Assembly: GCF_020883455.1 (NCBI RefSeq) | Contig: NZ_CP086615.1 | Location: 3,836,501 to 3,900,500, forward strand | Direction of reading: 5' to 3' | DNA length: 64,000 nt | From: Spiribacter halobius | GTDB lineage: Bacteria; Pseudomonadota; Gammaproteobacteria; Nitrococcales; Nitrococcaceae | Part shown: in pieces, positions 52,210 to 60,355 of the stretch | How the letters are laid out: every line of letters begins with the position of its first letter | Position numbering within the stretch: position 1 is the first letter of the stretch | Position numbers and translations under genes: made by a program | Notes under the pieces: generated by a model | Told to the model about the DNA's origin: nothing | The model's database searches: none | The model's input: only the letters and a program-made list of their open reading frames with translations

Positions 52210-52561
52210 CCCGCATATCTCACCGATTCGCGAAGCGAGGGCGTGGAGATGGCGGGCAGGAGATGGGCAACGCGGAACCCTTCCCGCGGGCCTCTGGCCG
52301 CAGGGCGCTTCAGAGCGGCGCCCTGGACTGCGTTGGCGTTCTTGCAAAGGGCTACGGCCATTCGCTGCGAACGCCGCCTTGCCAGGTCGCCGCTCTGAAG
52401 CGCAGAGGTCCGTGGGAAGGGCTCCGCGCTGCCCAACGCGCGGGAGAGCCCGGGCGCGCAGGCGTACTCGACAGTACGTCGAGCACCCGGGCCGAGCGCA
52501 ACGTCGGACTGCCCCGCCAGATCCGCGACCGCAGCCGTGAATCGGTGAGATATGCGGGCTA
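52207..52561. mobile_element. TAG-palindrome element, 355-bp composite copy (copy e)
   Basis: It begins TAGCCCGCATATCTCACCGA then TTCGCG and ends with the inverse arm (AATCGGTGAGATATGCGGGC TA). Inside, at 52264-52435, is a second inverted repeat. Removing it gives an interior much like the 182-bp copy at 53311. The first three bases are the stop of the upstream ATPase gene and the last three (CTA) are the stop of the DUF3108 gene. No transposase is encoded, so it is MITE-like. Confidence 0.8.
52264..52435. repeat. Inner 172-bp inverted repeat nested in copy e
   Basis: TGGGCAACGCGGAACCCTTC at the left matches, inverted, GAAGGGCTCCGCGCTGCCCA at the right, and GCGCTTCAGAGCGGCG matches CGCCGCTCTGAAGCGC further in. 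It is absent from the 182-bp copy, so it looks like a second palindromic element inserted in the first. Confidence 0.75.
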
Positions 52562-53272
52562 GCCCTGCTCGGCGTCCTGCAGCCTGAGCCGGTACTCGCG
52601 CTCGCCGTCGCTCCAGTCGATGCGCAGGGGCAGGTGCTCGAATTCGGGCGCCAGATAGAGGGTCATGCGGAAGGGGCCGTTGACCTCCTCGCGGGCCAAC
52701 GGAATGGTCTGCCAGGTCTCGCCCAGGGCCTCGAGGGCCACGGGCACGCCGCGCTCGACGCGGAAGCGGCGCAGCAGGCCCGTTTCGGTGACCATGGGGT
52801 AGCTGCCCTGCAGCCCGCCGCAGCGCTCCGCCCGGATCAGCGCGAGCAGCAGGCCTGGCGGGTCGTAGACCGCATCCGGCACCGCCAGCAGCCACTGGCC
52901 GGCATCGCCCTGGTAGCGCGGCATCGGCCCGAGGTCGAGGCGGTGCCTCGCGACCTCGCCGCCGCGCTCGCGCTCCTGCTCGTGGCGCACGGGGCGCGGA
53001 CCCGCGGCGGTCCACATCCCCTCGCTGCGCTGCTCGATGCGCTGGCCGGCGAACAGCGCCGCCAGTCCCGTGGTGCGGGTATCACTGCGGTAGCTGTACC
53101 GACCTTCGCCCTCGTAGCGGAAGCGGATCACGACCTCCCCCACGGTGATGCCGCCACGCTCCAGGGCATAGGTGAGCGCGAACGGCGGGAGCCGACAGGC
53201 ACCCGCCTGGGCGGCGGCGAGCAGGGCGAAGAGCGCGACGACGGCAACGGGAATACGGCAACGGGCGGACAT
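52559..53272 (-). CDS. DUF3108 family exported protein
   Basis: A 237-residue protein with a signal peptide (IPVAVVALFALLAAAQAGA) and DUF3108 pattern: FALTYALERGGITVGEVVIR, GRYSYRSDTRTTGLAALFAG, ...ERSEG(M)W, YDPPGLLLALIRAER and LARTYLAP-like C-terminal strand (MTLYLAPEFEHLPLRIDW). The role is unknown, outer-envelope related in relatives. The start is uncertain (ATG 53272 or 53296, neither with a strong ribosome site). Flanked on both sides by palindromic elements; its TAG stop is the end of copy e. Confidence 0.75.
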   Translation of the reverse strand: MSARCRIPVAVVALFALLAAAQAGACRLPPFALTYALERGGITVGEVVIRFRYEGEGRYSYRSDTRTTGLAALFAGQRIEQRSEGMWTAAGPRPVRHEQERERGGEVARHRLDLGPMPRYQGDAGQWLLAVPDAVYDPPGLLLALIRAERCGGLQGSYPMVTETGLLRRFRVERGVPVALEALGETWQTIPLAREEVNGPFRMTLYLAPEFEHLPLRIDWSDGEREYRLRLQDAEQG

Positions 53273-53310
53273 CGCCACAGAGCAACACGCCCGCATTGCA
53301 GGGTGATGAC

Positions 53311-53492
53311 TAGCCCGCCTATCTCACCGATTCGCGAAGCGAGGGCGTGGAGATGGCGGGCAGGACAAGGCGCGGGAGAGTTCGGGCGCGCAGGCGTACT
53401 CGAGAGTACGTCGAGCACCCGAACCGAGCGCAACGCCGGACTGTCCGCCAGATCCGCGGCCGCAGCCGTGAATCGGCGAGATAGGCGGGCTA
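53311..53492. mobile_element. TAG-palindrome element, 182-bp copy (copy f)
   Basis: TAGCCCGCCTATCTCACCGA ... ATCGGCGAGATAGGCGGGCT A. Both arms share the same change (CCTA/TAGG for the usual CATA/TATG), so pairing is kept. The interior is a long imperfect palindrome centred on CGTACTCGAGAGTACG. It lies 15-40 bp upstream of the DUF3108 start and 4 bp after the ParA stop. Confidence 0.85.
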
Positions 53493-53496
53493 GCCC

Positions 53497-54255
53497 TCAG
53501 GCGCGGCCGTCGATGCCGGTGCGCCGCGCGAGCGCCCGCCAGAGGCCGGCGTAGGCGTGGCTGACGGCGGCCCGTGGGGCGAAGTGGCCGAGGGGCGCGC
53601 GTTGCACGCTCATCTGCTCCACCTGGGAGGCGTAGGGGATCCAGGCCCGCAGGCAGTCCTCCAGGCCCTCTGGCGGGTGATCGCTCCAGGCGCGGTGCAG
53701 CCCGCGCCGGCGGTCCACCATGGAGAGGAAGGGCAGCAGCTTGCCGCGGCCGTAGCGGCCGCGGTCGAAGTGCCCGCGCATCTGCAGCCAGGCGTTGCGC
53801 GCGAGCGGGGTGGGAATCACCGGCACGAGGACCGTATCGGCGAGACGCACCACGGCCTCCGCCAGGCGCGAGAAGCTGGGCGGGCAGTCGAGCACCAGCA
53901 GGCCGGCGGTCTCCGAGAGCGGCTGCACCATGCGGCGCAGACGCTCGGCGCCGTCGCTGCCCTTGTCCAGCTCGCGGTCGAGATGGCGCAGGGAGGCGTC
54001 CGCCGGCAGCAGCTCCAGCGCCGGGAAGCGGGTCGGGCGGATCTCCCGGCCGAGGGGGCTCTTGCGCCCGAGGAGCTTGCGCGCCGGCTGGTCCAGCCCT
54101 GGCTCGACGCCGAGGCACCAGGTGGCGGCCCCCTGGGCGTCCAGATCCCAGAGCAGTGTCGGCAGGCCGCCGCGCGCCGCCTGCCAGGCCAGGTTCACCG
54201 CCGCCGCCGTCTTGCCGACGCCGCCCTTGAGGCTGTACACCGCGAGCACCTTCAT
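53497..54255 (-). CDS. ParA-family ATPase
   Basis: A 252-residue MinD/ParA ATPase with the deviant Walker A SLKGGVGKTAAAVNLAW (signature Lys10, Lys15), Walker A' WDLDAQGAATWCLG and Walker B LVLDCPPSFSRL. There is no HTH, so it is a small chromosomal ParA rather than a plasmid type-Ia one, and no parB or parS is near. Its gene overlaps the CHAD-protein gene by 4 bp. Relatives without ParB move cargo such as carboxysomes (McdA) or chemoreceptor arrays (ParC) over the nucleoid. Confidence 0.88.
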   Translation of the reverse strand: MKVLAVYSLKGGVGKTAAAVNLAWQAARGGLPTLLWDLDAQGAATWCLGVEPGLDQPARKLLGRKSPLGREIRPTRFPALELLPADASLRHLDRELDKGSDGAERLRRMVQPLSETAGLLVLDCPPSFSRLAEAVVRLADTVLVPVIPTPLARNAWLQMRGHFDRGRYGRGKLLPFLSMVDRRRGLHRAWSDHPPEGLEDCLRAWIPYASQVEQMSVQRAPLGHFAPRAAVSHAYAGLWRALARRTGIDGRA

Positions 54256-55154
54256 GCGGCAGCCTCGCCCCGCCAGACCTGCCAGTAGACGCCGAGGCGG
54301 CGTGTGTAGGCACCGGGTTTCTCCGCGTAGAGCAGAGTGCCGAGGCGGGCAGCCTCGGCCTGGAGCCGGCTCTGCTGGCGGGCGATGGCCGCATGGACCG
54401 CCTCTCCGTCGCCTCCGCCCACCAGCACCGGCTCGGCGGCCAGCAAGGCGTCCAGCACCGCCAGGTCGTGGTCATCGCCGAGGGTGTCGGACAGCGCCTT
54501 CAGCGCCTGGCGCCGCGGCACCATCAGCGCGGGCCAGACCGGCTCCAGCAGCCGGGTGTGATACCAGAGATCCTTCACGCGCTTGCGCCACTCGTGGTGC
54601 GCCGCGACCCCGCCGCCGGCGAGGGCAAGGCGCATCTCCCGGCGCCCCTGGCGGTAGCTGCGCTCGAGGCCCGGTGACAGGGCGGCGAAGCCGCCACCAT
54701 TCAGTGGCCAGCGGGCGATGCGCTCGCGTGCGGCCAGCAGCCCCTCGAGGGTGGCCGTGACCGGCGCCGTGTCGGTGACGCCGGCGGCATCATCGCGCCG
54801 GGCCAGCAGCCGCTCGCGCGTGTCCTGTGCAAGCCCGGCGTCGAGCTCCTGCCCCCGAGCGGCCACGAGCTTGTCCCATGATTCCACCACCGCCTGGGCG
54901 TCCCGGGCCGCCGACAGGCCCCGGGCGGTGTCGCGGTACCAGCGGTTCTCCACCGCGAAGCGGTCGCCGAGAGCGAAGCGCACGAGACGGAGCAAGGCGC
55001 GGATCTCCTTGATGCGCTTGCGCGCCTCGTGGATGCCCTCGTGGCGGGCCTCGCCGGTGGCCTGGAGGCGGCGGCGGGCATCGTCGATGCGCTCGCGTAC
55101 CAGCCGGCGGACGCCGCCGGGGACACTCTCGCTGCGCTGGAAGCGGAACGCCAA
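54252..55154 (-). CDS. CHAD domain protein (polyphosphate-binding type)
   Basis: A 300-residue all-helical protein, almost entirely one CHAD domain, with the two conserved basic repeats IHEARKRIKEIRALLRLVRF and HHEWRKRVKDLWYHTRLLEP. CHAD domains are rich in His/Arg/Lys and bind inorganic polyphosphate; some localise to polyphosphate granules. No CYTH/triphosphatase domain is fused. The gene is upstream of and overlaps the parA-like gene (ATGA), so they are co-translated. Confidence 0.88.
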   Translation of the reverse strand: MAFRFQRSESVPGGVRRLVRERIDDARRRLQATGEARHEGIHEARKRIKEIRALLRLVRFALGDRFAVENRWYRDTARGLSAARDAQAVVESWDKLVAARGQELDAGLAQDTRERLLARRDDAAGVTDTAPVTATLEGLLAARERIARWPLNGGGFAALSPGLERSYRQGRREMRLALAGGGVAAHHEWRKRVKDLWYHTRLLEPVWPALMVPRRQALKALSDTLGDDHDLAVLDALLAAEPVLVGGGDGEAVHAAIARQQSRLQAEAARLGTLLYAEKPGAYTRRLGVYWQVWRGEAAA

Positions 55155-55202
55155 GACACGACCTCCATGGGCGGCGGGAATCGCGGCTCAGGATGGCACA
55201 GC

Positions 55203-55228
55203 CGCGAACCGGTGAGATATGCGGGTTA
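55203..55228 (-). repeat. TAG-palindrome element, single arm (copy g)
   Basis: CGCGAACCGGTGAGATATGC GGGTTA, the right arm only, with two changes, between the DUF4168 terminator and the CHAD gene start. Confidence 0.7.
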
Positions 55229-55253
55229 AAAAAAAGGCGGCCCGGAGGCCGCC
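55228..55253 (-). terminator. Rho-independent terminator of the DUF4168 gene
   Basis: On the minus strand GGCGGCC, loop TCCG, GGCCGCC followed by eight T; about 24 bp after the stop. Confidence 0.9.
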
Positions 55254-55276
55254 TGGGTGAGAGACGCGTGCCAGCG

Positions 55277-55660
55277 TCAGTTCATCATTTGCTGGATGCG
55301 CTCGGCGAGCTCGGTGTCGTTGGAGGCCGCGCGGGCGATCTGGCCGTACTCCTCGACACTGAGGCCGGTGTCGGTGACCGCCTCGACCATCTTCTCGTTG
55401 GCCTCTTCCTGCAGGCTCATGGCCTGCTCGCGACCCTCGGCCTCCTGCAGGCGCTGGGTGTAGTCGTCACGGACTTCCATGACCTCCCCGTGGGCCTCGG
55501 CGAAGCTCTCCAGCTGATCCTCGGAGAAGTCCGCCGCGCTCGGCGCCTCCTGCTGGGTCTCGGGCTGGGCCTGGGCGCCCTCGTCCTGGGCCCACAGCGG
55601 CATGGCGAGGCCGAGGCCGAGGATGAGGGCGGTGGCGACAGTCATGCGACGGAACTGCAT
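55277..55660 (-). CDS. DUF4168 family exported protein
   Basis: A 127-residue protein with a signal peptide (MTVATALILGLGLAMPLWAQ), a Gln/Glu-rich linker (DEGAQAQPETQQEAP) and a helical DUF4168 domain: FSEDQLESFAEAHGEVMEVR, then EANEKMVEAVTDTGLSVEEY GQIARAA. The function is unknown. GGAGG lies 5 nt before ATG 55660. It is monocistronic, with its own terminator. Confidence 0.85.
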   Translation of the reverse strand: MQFRRMTVATALILGLGLAMPLWAQDEGAQAQPETQQEAPSAADFSEDQLESFAEAHGEVMEVRDDYTQRLQEAEGREQAMSLQEEANEKMVEAVTDTGLSVEEYGQIARAASNDTELAERIQQMMN

Positions 55661-55878
55661 AGGATCCTCCGTTGGCCGGTTCCGATAGTCCTGGCCCGCG
55701 CCTTTCGCGCAGGCCTCACTCCAGAGCAAGCAAACCGCGTGCCAGATGCTGCAGCCCGCGGCCGGAGGGGGGCTTCGCCGCGAATGGGCGAGCCGACAAA
55801 CCGATATGTGCCTCGGCAACCGTGCCCCGCTGGCACATCCGGTCAGAGTGACACAGCGCCCCTGGCGCAGAGCCTACC

Positions 55879-55938
55879 TAGCCCGCATCTCTCACCGATT
55901 CGCGGCTGCGGGCGCGAATCGGTGAGAGATGCGGGCTA
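55879..55938. repeat. TAG-palindrome element, minimal 60-bp perfect copy (copy h)
   Basis: Two perfect 26-bp inverted arms (TAGCCCGCATCTCTCACCGA then TTCGCG) around an 8-nt loop GCTGCGGG. It lies 4 bp after the stop of the multi-PAS kinase gene and serves as the type copy. Confidence 0.95.
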
Positions 55939-55942
55939 AGTC

Positions 55943-58282
55943 TCAGGCGTCGAGCACCTGGCGCACCCGCTCGGCCAGATCCTGCCGGCGATAGGGCTTG
56001 CCGAGCAGCTGGACGCCGGGGTCGAGTCGCCCCTGGTGGACGATGGCGTTCTCTGTGTAGCCGGAGGTGAACAGGACCTTCAGCCCCGGGCGCAACACCA
56101 GAGCCTGGTCGGCGAGCTCGCGGCCGTTCATGCCGCCGGGCATGACCACGTCAGTGAGCAGCAGGTCGACGTCGTCCCGCGCACGCAGCTGCTCCAGTGC
56201 CTCCGGGCCGGATGCGCTGCTGGTCACGCGATAGCCGAGACTGACCAGCTGCCCGCTCAGATACTCGCGCACGAGGTCGTCGTCCTCCACCACCAGGATG
56301 TGCTCGTGGCCGCCCGCCACGATCTCCACCTCGGGCGGTGCCTCTGCGGCCGCCTTCGCGTTCACCCGGGGGAAATACAGCTTGACCGTGGTGCCCTGGT
56401 CCGGCTCGCTGTAGATCTTGGCATGGCCGCCGGACTGCTTGACGAAGCCATAGACCATGCTGAGCCCGAGACCGCTGCCGCGGCCCACCTCCTTGGTGGT
56501 GAAGAACGGCTCGAAGGCCTGCTCCACCACCTCCGGCGACATGCCGGCGCCGGTGTCGCTGAAGGACACCTGCACATACTGGCCCGGGCGCAGCTCCTGG
56601 TGGTGCCGGGCGTATTCCGCGTCAAGCCGGGAATTGGCCGTCTCGATGGTGAGGTGGCCGCCGCCGGGCATGGCGTCGCGGGCATTGACGGCGAGGTTGA
56701 GCAGGGCGACCTCAAGCTGCCCGGGGTCGACCTCTGCCAGCCACAGACCACCGCCCCGAACCAGCTCGATGTCGATGCTCTCCGGCAGCGTCCGCCGCAG
56801 CAGGCCATCCAGCGAGGCGAGCAGGCGGTTTAGGTCCACCACCTTCGGCTCCAGCGCCTGCTGGCGGGAGAAGGCCAGCAGGCGGCTGGTGAGCTCGGCG
56901 CCGCGCTCGGCGGCGCTGCCGGTCATCTCCGCGAGCTGGCGCAGCGGCGGATCGTGCCGCAGCGACTCGCCGAGCACCTCGGCGTTGCCCAGGATCACCG
57001 TCAGCAGGTTGTTGAAGTCGTGGGCGACGCCGCCGGTGAGCTGGCCGACGGCCTCCAATTTCTGGGACTGACGTACACGCCGCTCCAGCTCCCGCTGCTC
57101 GGTGACGTCCGTGATGCTGCCGAGCATGCGCACCGCCTGGCCTGCCGCGTCGCGGATCGCGAAGCCGCGGTCGATCACCAGGGCCACGCTGCCATCGGCG
57201 CGCTGGAAGCGATACTCGTCCTCCCAGTTCTGCTCGCGGCTGCCGACAAAGGCGTGGATCCCCGCAAGCACCCGCTCCCGGTCCTCGGCGTGGATGCGAT
57301 TGATCCAGGATTCCAGGCCCTGTTCCACCTCGTCAGGTGAATGCCCGAACAGGGCCTCCAGATTTTCGTTCCACCAGAGCTGGCCCCGGCGCAGGTCCCA
57401 GTCCCAGATGACGTCGTTGGTGGCCCGGGAGAGCAGGCGGAAGCGCTCCTCGTTGACGTGGGCCTCTTCCTCGGCGCGCTTGCGCTCGGTGACGTCCCGC
57501 TCCACCGCCACCCAGTGCGTGTACCAGCCGGTCTCGTCCGCCAGCGGCACGATGTCGAGCTCGAGCCAGAACGGCTCGCCCGCCTTGGTGTAGTTGACCA
57601 GCTCCGAGCGCACCGGCTGCCAGCGGCGCAGGGCCGCGCCGATGCGGTCGAGCTCTGCGCGGTCCGTCTCCGGCCCCTGCAGGAAGCGAGGGGTGCGGCC
57701 AATGGCCTCCTCGCGGCTGTAACCGGTGCGCCGCTCGAAGGCCTCGTTGACGAACAGGATCTTCGGGCCCTCCGGCTCGCGCTGTGGCTCCGCCTCGGTG
57801 ATGATCACGATGTCGTTCAGGCGCGCCACCGCCGCGCGCAGCAGCTGCAGCTGCCCCTGCTCCCGTCGCTCGCGGGTGACATCCTCGAGGCTGTGGACGA
57901 TGTAGCAAAGCCGCCCCTGCGCATCGTGCACCGGCTGATTCACCGGCGCCCAACAGCGTGCTTCGTCATCGGGCTTGTCCGAGGACAGCATCGGATAGCG
58001 CCCCACGGCCATGGCGTCGCGCTGCCCGCGCGCCAGCACGCGCTCCAGCGAACGGCGCAGCTCGCCCGCCCCGGCGGCGTCGGCGAAGAGGTCGCACAGG
58101 GGGGCACCGAGGAGCCCCTCGCGGGTGTGTCCGGTGGCTTCCAGGAAGGCACCGCTGACGGCGAGGATGCGGAACGCCTCCGGCTCGACCACCGCATAGC
58201 GCCCCGGGAGGCCCTCGAACAGCAGCCGGAACGCCTCCGGCGCCGGCGCGGCGGTGCGGGCATGGTCATTCTGTCGCGCCAA
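55943..58282 (-). CDS. Multi-PAS hybrid sensor histidine kinase with receiver domain
   Basis: A 779-residue soluble kinase. PAS1 is at ~16-135. PAS2 at ~150-265 has the LOV-like stretch EEAIGRTPRFLQGPETD, with Pro where the photoactive Cys would be. PAS3 is at ~280-395 (SRATNDVIWDWDLRRGQLWW). HisKA follows with GGVAHDFNNLLTVILGNAEV, then HATPase (NLAVNARDAMPGGG, DTGAGM, GSGLGLSMVYGFVKQSGG) and a C-terminal receiver (VVEDDDLVREYL; LLTDVVMPGGMNG). The start is a TTG (58282) after GAGG; no ATG lies before PAS1. It follows kaiB by 82 bp, so it is the likely output or input kinase of the Kai pair. Confidence 0.85.
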   Translation of the reverse strand: MARQNDHARTAAPAPEAFRLLFEGLPGRYAVVEPEAFRILAVSGAFLEATGHTREGLLGAPLCDLFADAAGAGELRRSLERVLARGQRDAMAVGRYPMLSSDKPDDEARCWAPVNQPVHDAQGRLCYIVHSLEDVTRERREQGQLQLLRAAVARLNDIVIITEAEPQREPEGPKILFVNEAFERRTGYSREEAIGRTPRFLQGPETDRAELDRIGAALRRWQPVRSELVNYTKAGEPFWLELDIVPLADETGWYTHWVAVERDVTERKRAEEEAHVNEERFRLLSRATNDVIWDWDLRRGQLWWNENLEALFGHSPDEVEQGLESWINRIHAEDRERVLAGIHAFVGSREQNWEDEYRFQRADGSVALVIDRGFAIRDAAGQAVRMLGSITDVTEQRELERRVRQSQKLEAVGQLTGGVAHDFNNLLTVILGNAEVLGESLRHDPPLRQLAEMTGSAAERGAELTSRLLAFSRQQALEPKVVDLNRLLASLDGLLRRTLPESIDIELVRGGGLWLAEVDPGQLEVALLNLAVNARDAMPGGGHLTIETANSRLDAEYARHHQELRPGQYVQVSFSDTGAGMSPEVVEQAFEPFFTTKEVGRGSGLGLSMVYGFVKQSGGHAKIYSEPDQGTTVKLYFPRVNAKAAAEAPPEVEIVAGGHEHILVVEDDDLVREYLSGQLVSLGYRVTSSASGPEALEQLRARDDVDLLLTDVVMPGGMNGRELADQALVLRPGLKVLFTSGYTENAIVHQGRLDPGVQLLGKPYRRQDLAERVRQVLDA

Positions 58283-58364
58283 GGGAGTGCCTCTGTCTGC
58301 TGTCGGTGAGGTTGGGTCGCCCGCGACACCCGGCGGGTGCGCACCGGAGGCGCCGGGCGATGCG

Positions 58365-58646
58365 CTACGCCGCCCCGGAGAGGAACTGCTGCAGGCCCTG
58401 CTCGTCGGAGAGGTCGCCGTACAGCGACCGCGTCGCCCCGTCGGCCCGCAGGACGAGGGCAGGCGTCGCGAACACCCCGTGCTCCAGCGTGCGCTCCGGC
58501 TCCGCCAGCACGTCCACCAGCTCCAGCGCGCCGGGGTCGAGGCCGCGCTCGGCCAGCGCCCGGCGCAGTACCTCCCGGGCGTGACGGGAGCGCGGCGAGT
58601 CGCCGGCAACGAACAGCGTCAGCTGAGCGTCCCCCACACCGCTCAT
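58365..58646 (-). CDS. kaiB: KaiB-like protein
   Basis: A 93-residue thioredoxin-like protein matching KaiB in length and motifs: LTLFVAGDSPRSRHAREVLR, LELVDVLAEPERTLEHGVFA TPALV and the C-terminal GDLSDEQGLQQFL. KaiB binds the KaiC ring in its fold-switched form. It overlaps kaiC by 4 bp (ATGA). No KaiA is encoded nearby, as usual outside cyanobacteria. Confidence 0.9.
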   Translation of the reverse strand: MSGVGDAQLTLFVAGDSPRSRHAREVLRRALAERGLDPGALELVDVLAEPERTLEHGVFATPALVLRADGATRSLYGDLSDEQGLQQFLSGAA

Positions 58647-60355
58647 CGGTTCGCCTCCGCATCGTCCGACGGCGGGGTCCGGTCCGCCCCCTCGCGGCTG
58701 CGCAGGATGCGCTCGCGGTGGCGAGCGCCCGCCTCCTGATCGCTCCGGCGGGCGTCTTCGGTATCCTGCAGCTCCTCCTCCAGGCGCTTCGCCTCGCGCT
58801 CCAGCTCGGCAACGCGCAGGCGCGTCTGCTCGAGCTGGCGGCTGACGTCGCGCACCCGTGCATCCCGGGCCCGGCGCTCACTTTCGTCGGCCGCCGCCGC
58901 CTCCGCCTCGCGCTGCAGCCGCATGGTGCCCATGAGCACCTCGCTGCCCAACGTGTAGACGTCCTCCAGATCGGGCCCGCTGTCCGCCAGCACCAGCTCG
59001 CGGACCTGGTTCGAATGCCGCGTGCCGCGCGACTTCACGATGGACAGGGAACGATTGCGCTCGCCGGCGCTCACCTGGTAGCCGAGCACGAGCCAGGTAT
59101 CGGCGATGGTGGACACCCGAGCCACTGTGCCCTCGACACCGGTCTCGTCGTTCGCGAGCGAGGTCAGCACCGTGGTGATGCCCCGCGCCTTGACCTCGTC
59201 GATCAGGTGCTCGATGGACAAGGACGCCTGATCGCTGCCGCCGGCCTTGAACAGCGCGGAGACCGGGTCGATCACCACGCACGCCGGCGCCTCCTGCTCG
59301 ATCAGGTCGAGCAGGTCCATGAAATGCGCCTCCACCAGCGCGTTCCAGGTGCGGCGGGACTCGATCAGCAGCCGCCCGGCGCGCCGCGGCGTCTCCAGGT
59401 CGATGCCGACGGCGCTGACGTTGCGGACTATCTGGTCCGCGGCCTCGTCGAAGCTCACCATCAGGGCCTTCTCGCCGCGCGCGGCCGCCGCAGCGACGAA
59501 GGCGCTCGCCAGGGTGGTCTTGGACGTGCCCGGAGCCCCGGAGATCAGCGTGCTGCTGCCGCGGTGGACGCCGCCCCCGAGCAGACCGTCCAGGCGCTGG
59601 ACGCCGGTGCTGACGCGCTCGGTGAACACCTGCCAGGCGGGCGCCGCCGGTCGCGCCATCGGCATGCGAACGCCTTCCGCCGACATCACCATCGGCACTT
59701 CGTCGGCCACGTGCTCGCTGCCACGGTACTTGGCGATGCGCAGCTTGCGCATCAGGCGATGGTCCACCACCTCGGTGTTGAGCCGGATCAGCGTCGGCAC
59801 GAGGTATTCCACGCTCTCCATGTAGCCCGGGTAGGCGGAACGCTCCCGGGCGTCGCGCTTGGCGGTCACCAGCGCCGTCACTCCGAGCTCGGTGAGCCGC
59901 AGGAGCAGGCGGCGCATCTCGGTGACCGCCGCGGCCCGCTCCCCCAGCAGATCGAGCAGCTGGTCGATCCCGTCCACCACCACCCAGGCGGCGCCGGTGC
60001 GCGTGACGGCGGCGCCGAGCCCTGCCAGCAGGCCATCAAGATCGAAGCGGCCGCTGGTCTGCGCGTCCGCCGGGGGACGGGCGTCGATCAGCGCCAGCGC
60101 GCCCTCGGCATGGCGCTCCAGCTCCCAGGGGAACGATGCCGTGTTCGCGAGCACCTCCGCCACCGGCTCCTCGAAGCTGACGAACACCGCACCGTCGCCG
60201 CCGGCCAGGGCGTTGGCGAGAATGTTCAGCCCGAGCAGGGTCTTGCCGCTGCCGGGCTCGCCCACCACCAGGCAGGGCCGCCCCGCTGGCAGCCCGCCGC
60301 GGGTCATGTCATCCAGACCGGCGATGCCCGTGGCCCGCTTGGCCAGACTGCTCAT
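58643..60355 (-). CDS. kaiC: KaiC-like ATPase/autokinase
   Basis: A 570-residue double RecA-fold protein. CI has Walker A GEPGSGKT (32-39) and the catalytic pair E62-E63 (SFEE). CII has GAPGTSKT (273-280), D303-E304 in place of the usual EE, and the autophosphorylation pair S415-T416 in ARVSTIADTW, matching S431-T432 of Synechococcus KaiC. After the core (KSRGTRHSNQVREL) comes a C-terminal coiled coil (about 483-560), unlike the short KaiA-binding tail of cyanobacteria. ATG 60355 follows GGGGGAGAGG. Phosphorylation is likely but rhythm is unproven. Confidence 0.92.
   Translation of the reverse strand: MSSLAKRATGIAGLDDMTRGGLPAGRPCLVVGEPGSGKTLLGLNILANALAGGDGAVFVSFEEPVAEVLANTASFPWELERHAEGALALIDARPPADAQTSGRFDLDGLLAGLGAAVTRTGAAWVVVDGIDQLLDLLGERAAAVTEMRRLLLRLTELGVTALVTAKRDARERSAYPGYMESVEYLVPTLIRLNTEVVDHRLMRKLRIAKYRGSEHVADEVPMVMSAEGVRMPMARPAAPAWQVFTERVSTGVQRLDGLLGGGVHRGSSTLISGAPGTSKTTLASAFVAAAAARGEKALMVSFDEAADQIVRNVSAVGIDLETPRRAGRLLIESRRTWNALVEAHFMDLLDLIEQEAPACVVIDPVSALFKAGGSDQASLSIEHLIDEVKARGITTVLTSLANDETGVEGTVARVSTIADTWLVLGYQVSAGERNRSLSIVKSRGTRHSNQVRELVLADSGPDLEDVYTLGSEVLMGTMRLQREAEAAAADESERRARDARVRDVSRQLEQTRLRVAELEREAKRLEEELQDTEDARRSDQEAGARHRERILRSREGADRTPPSDDAEANR

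Noticed and set aside
52207-52561. Peptide frames through the long palindromic elements (e.g. TSSTRAERN-like)
   Set aside because: Similar peptides recur because the DNA repeats, not because of coding; there is no start, ribosome site or family match.
53497-54255. Chromosome partition locus (parABS)
   Set aside because: No parB, parS-like palindrome, gidA/gidB or origin features are near, and the ParA is the small ParB-independent type.
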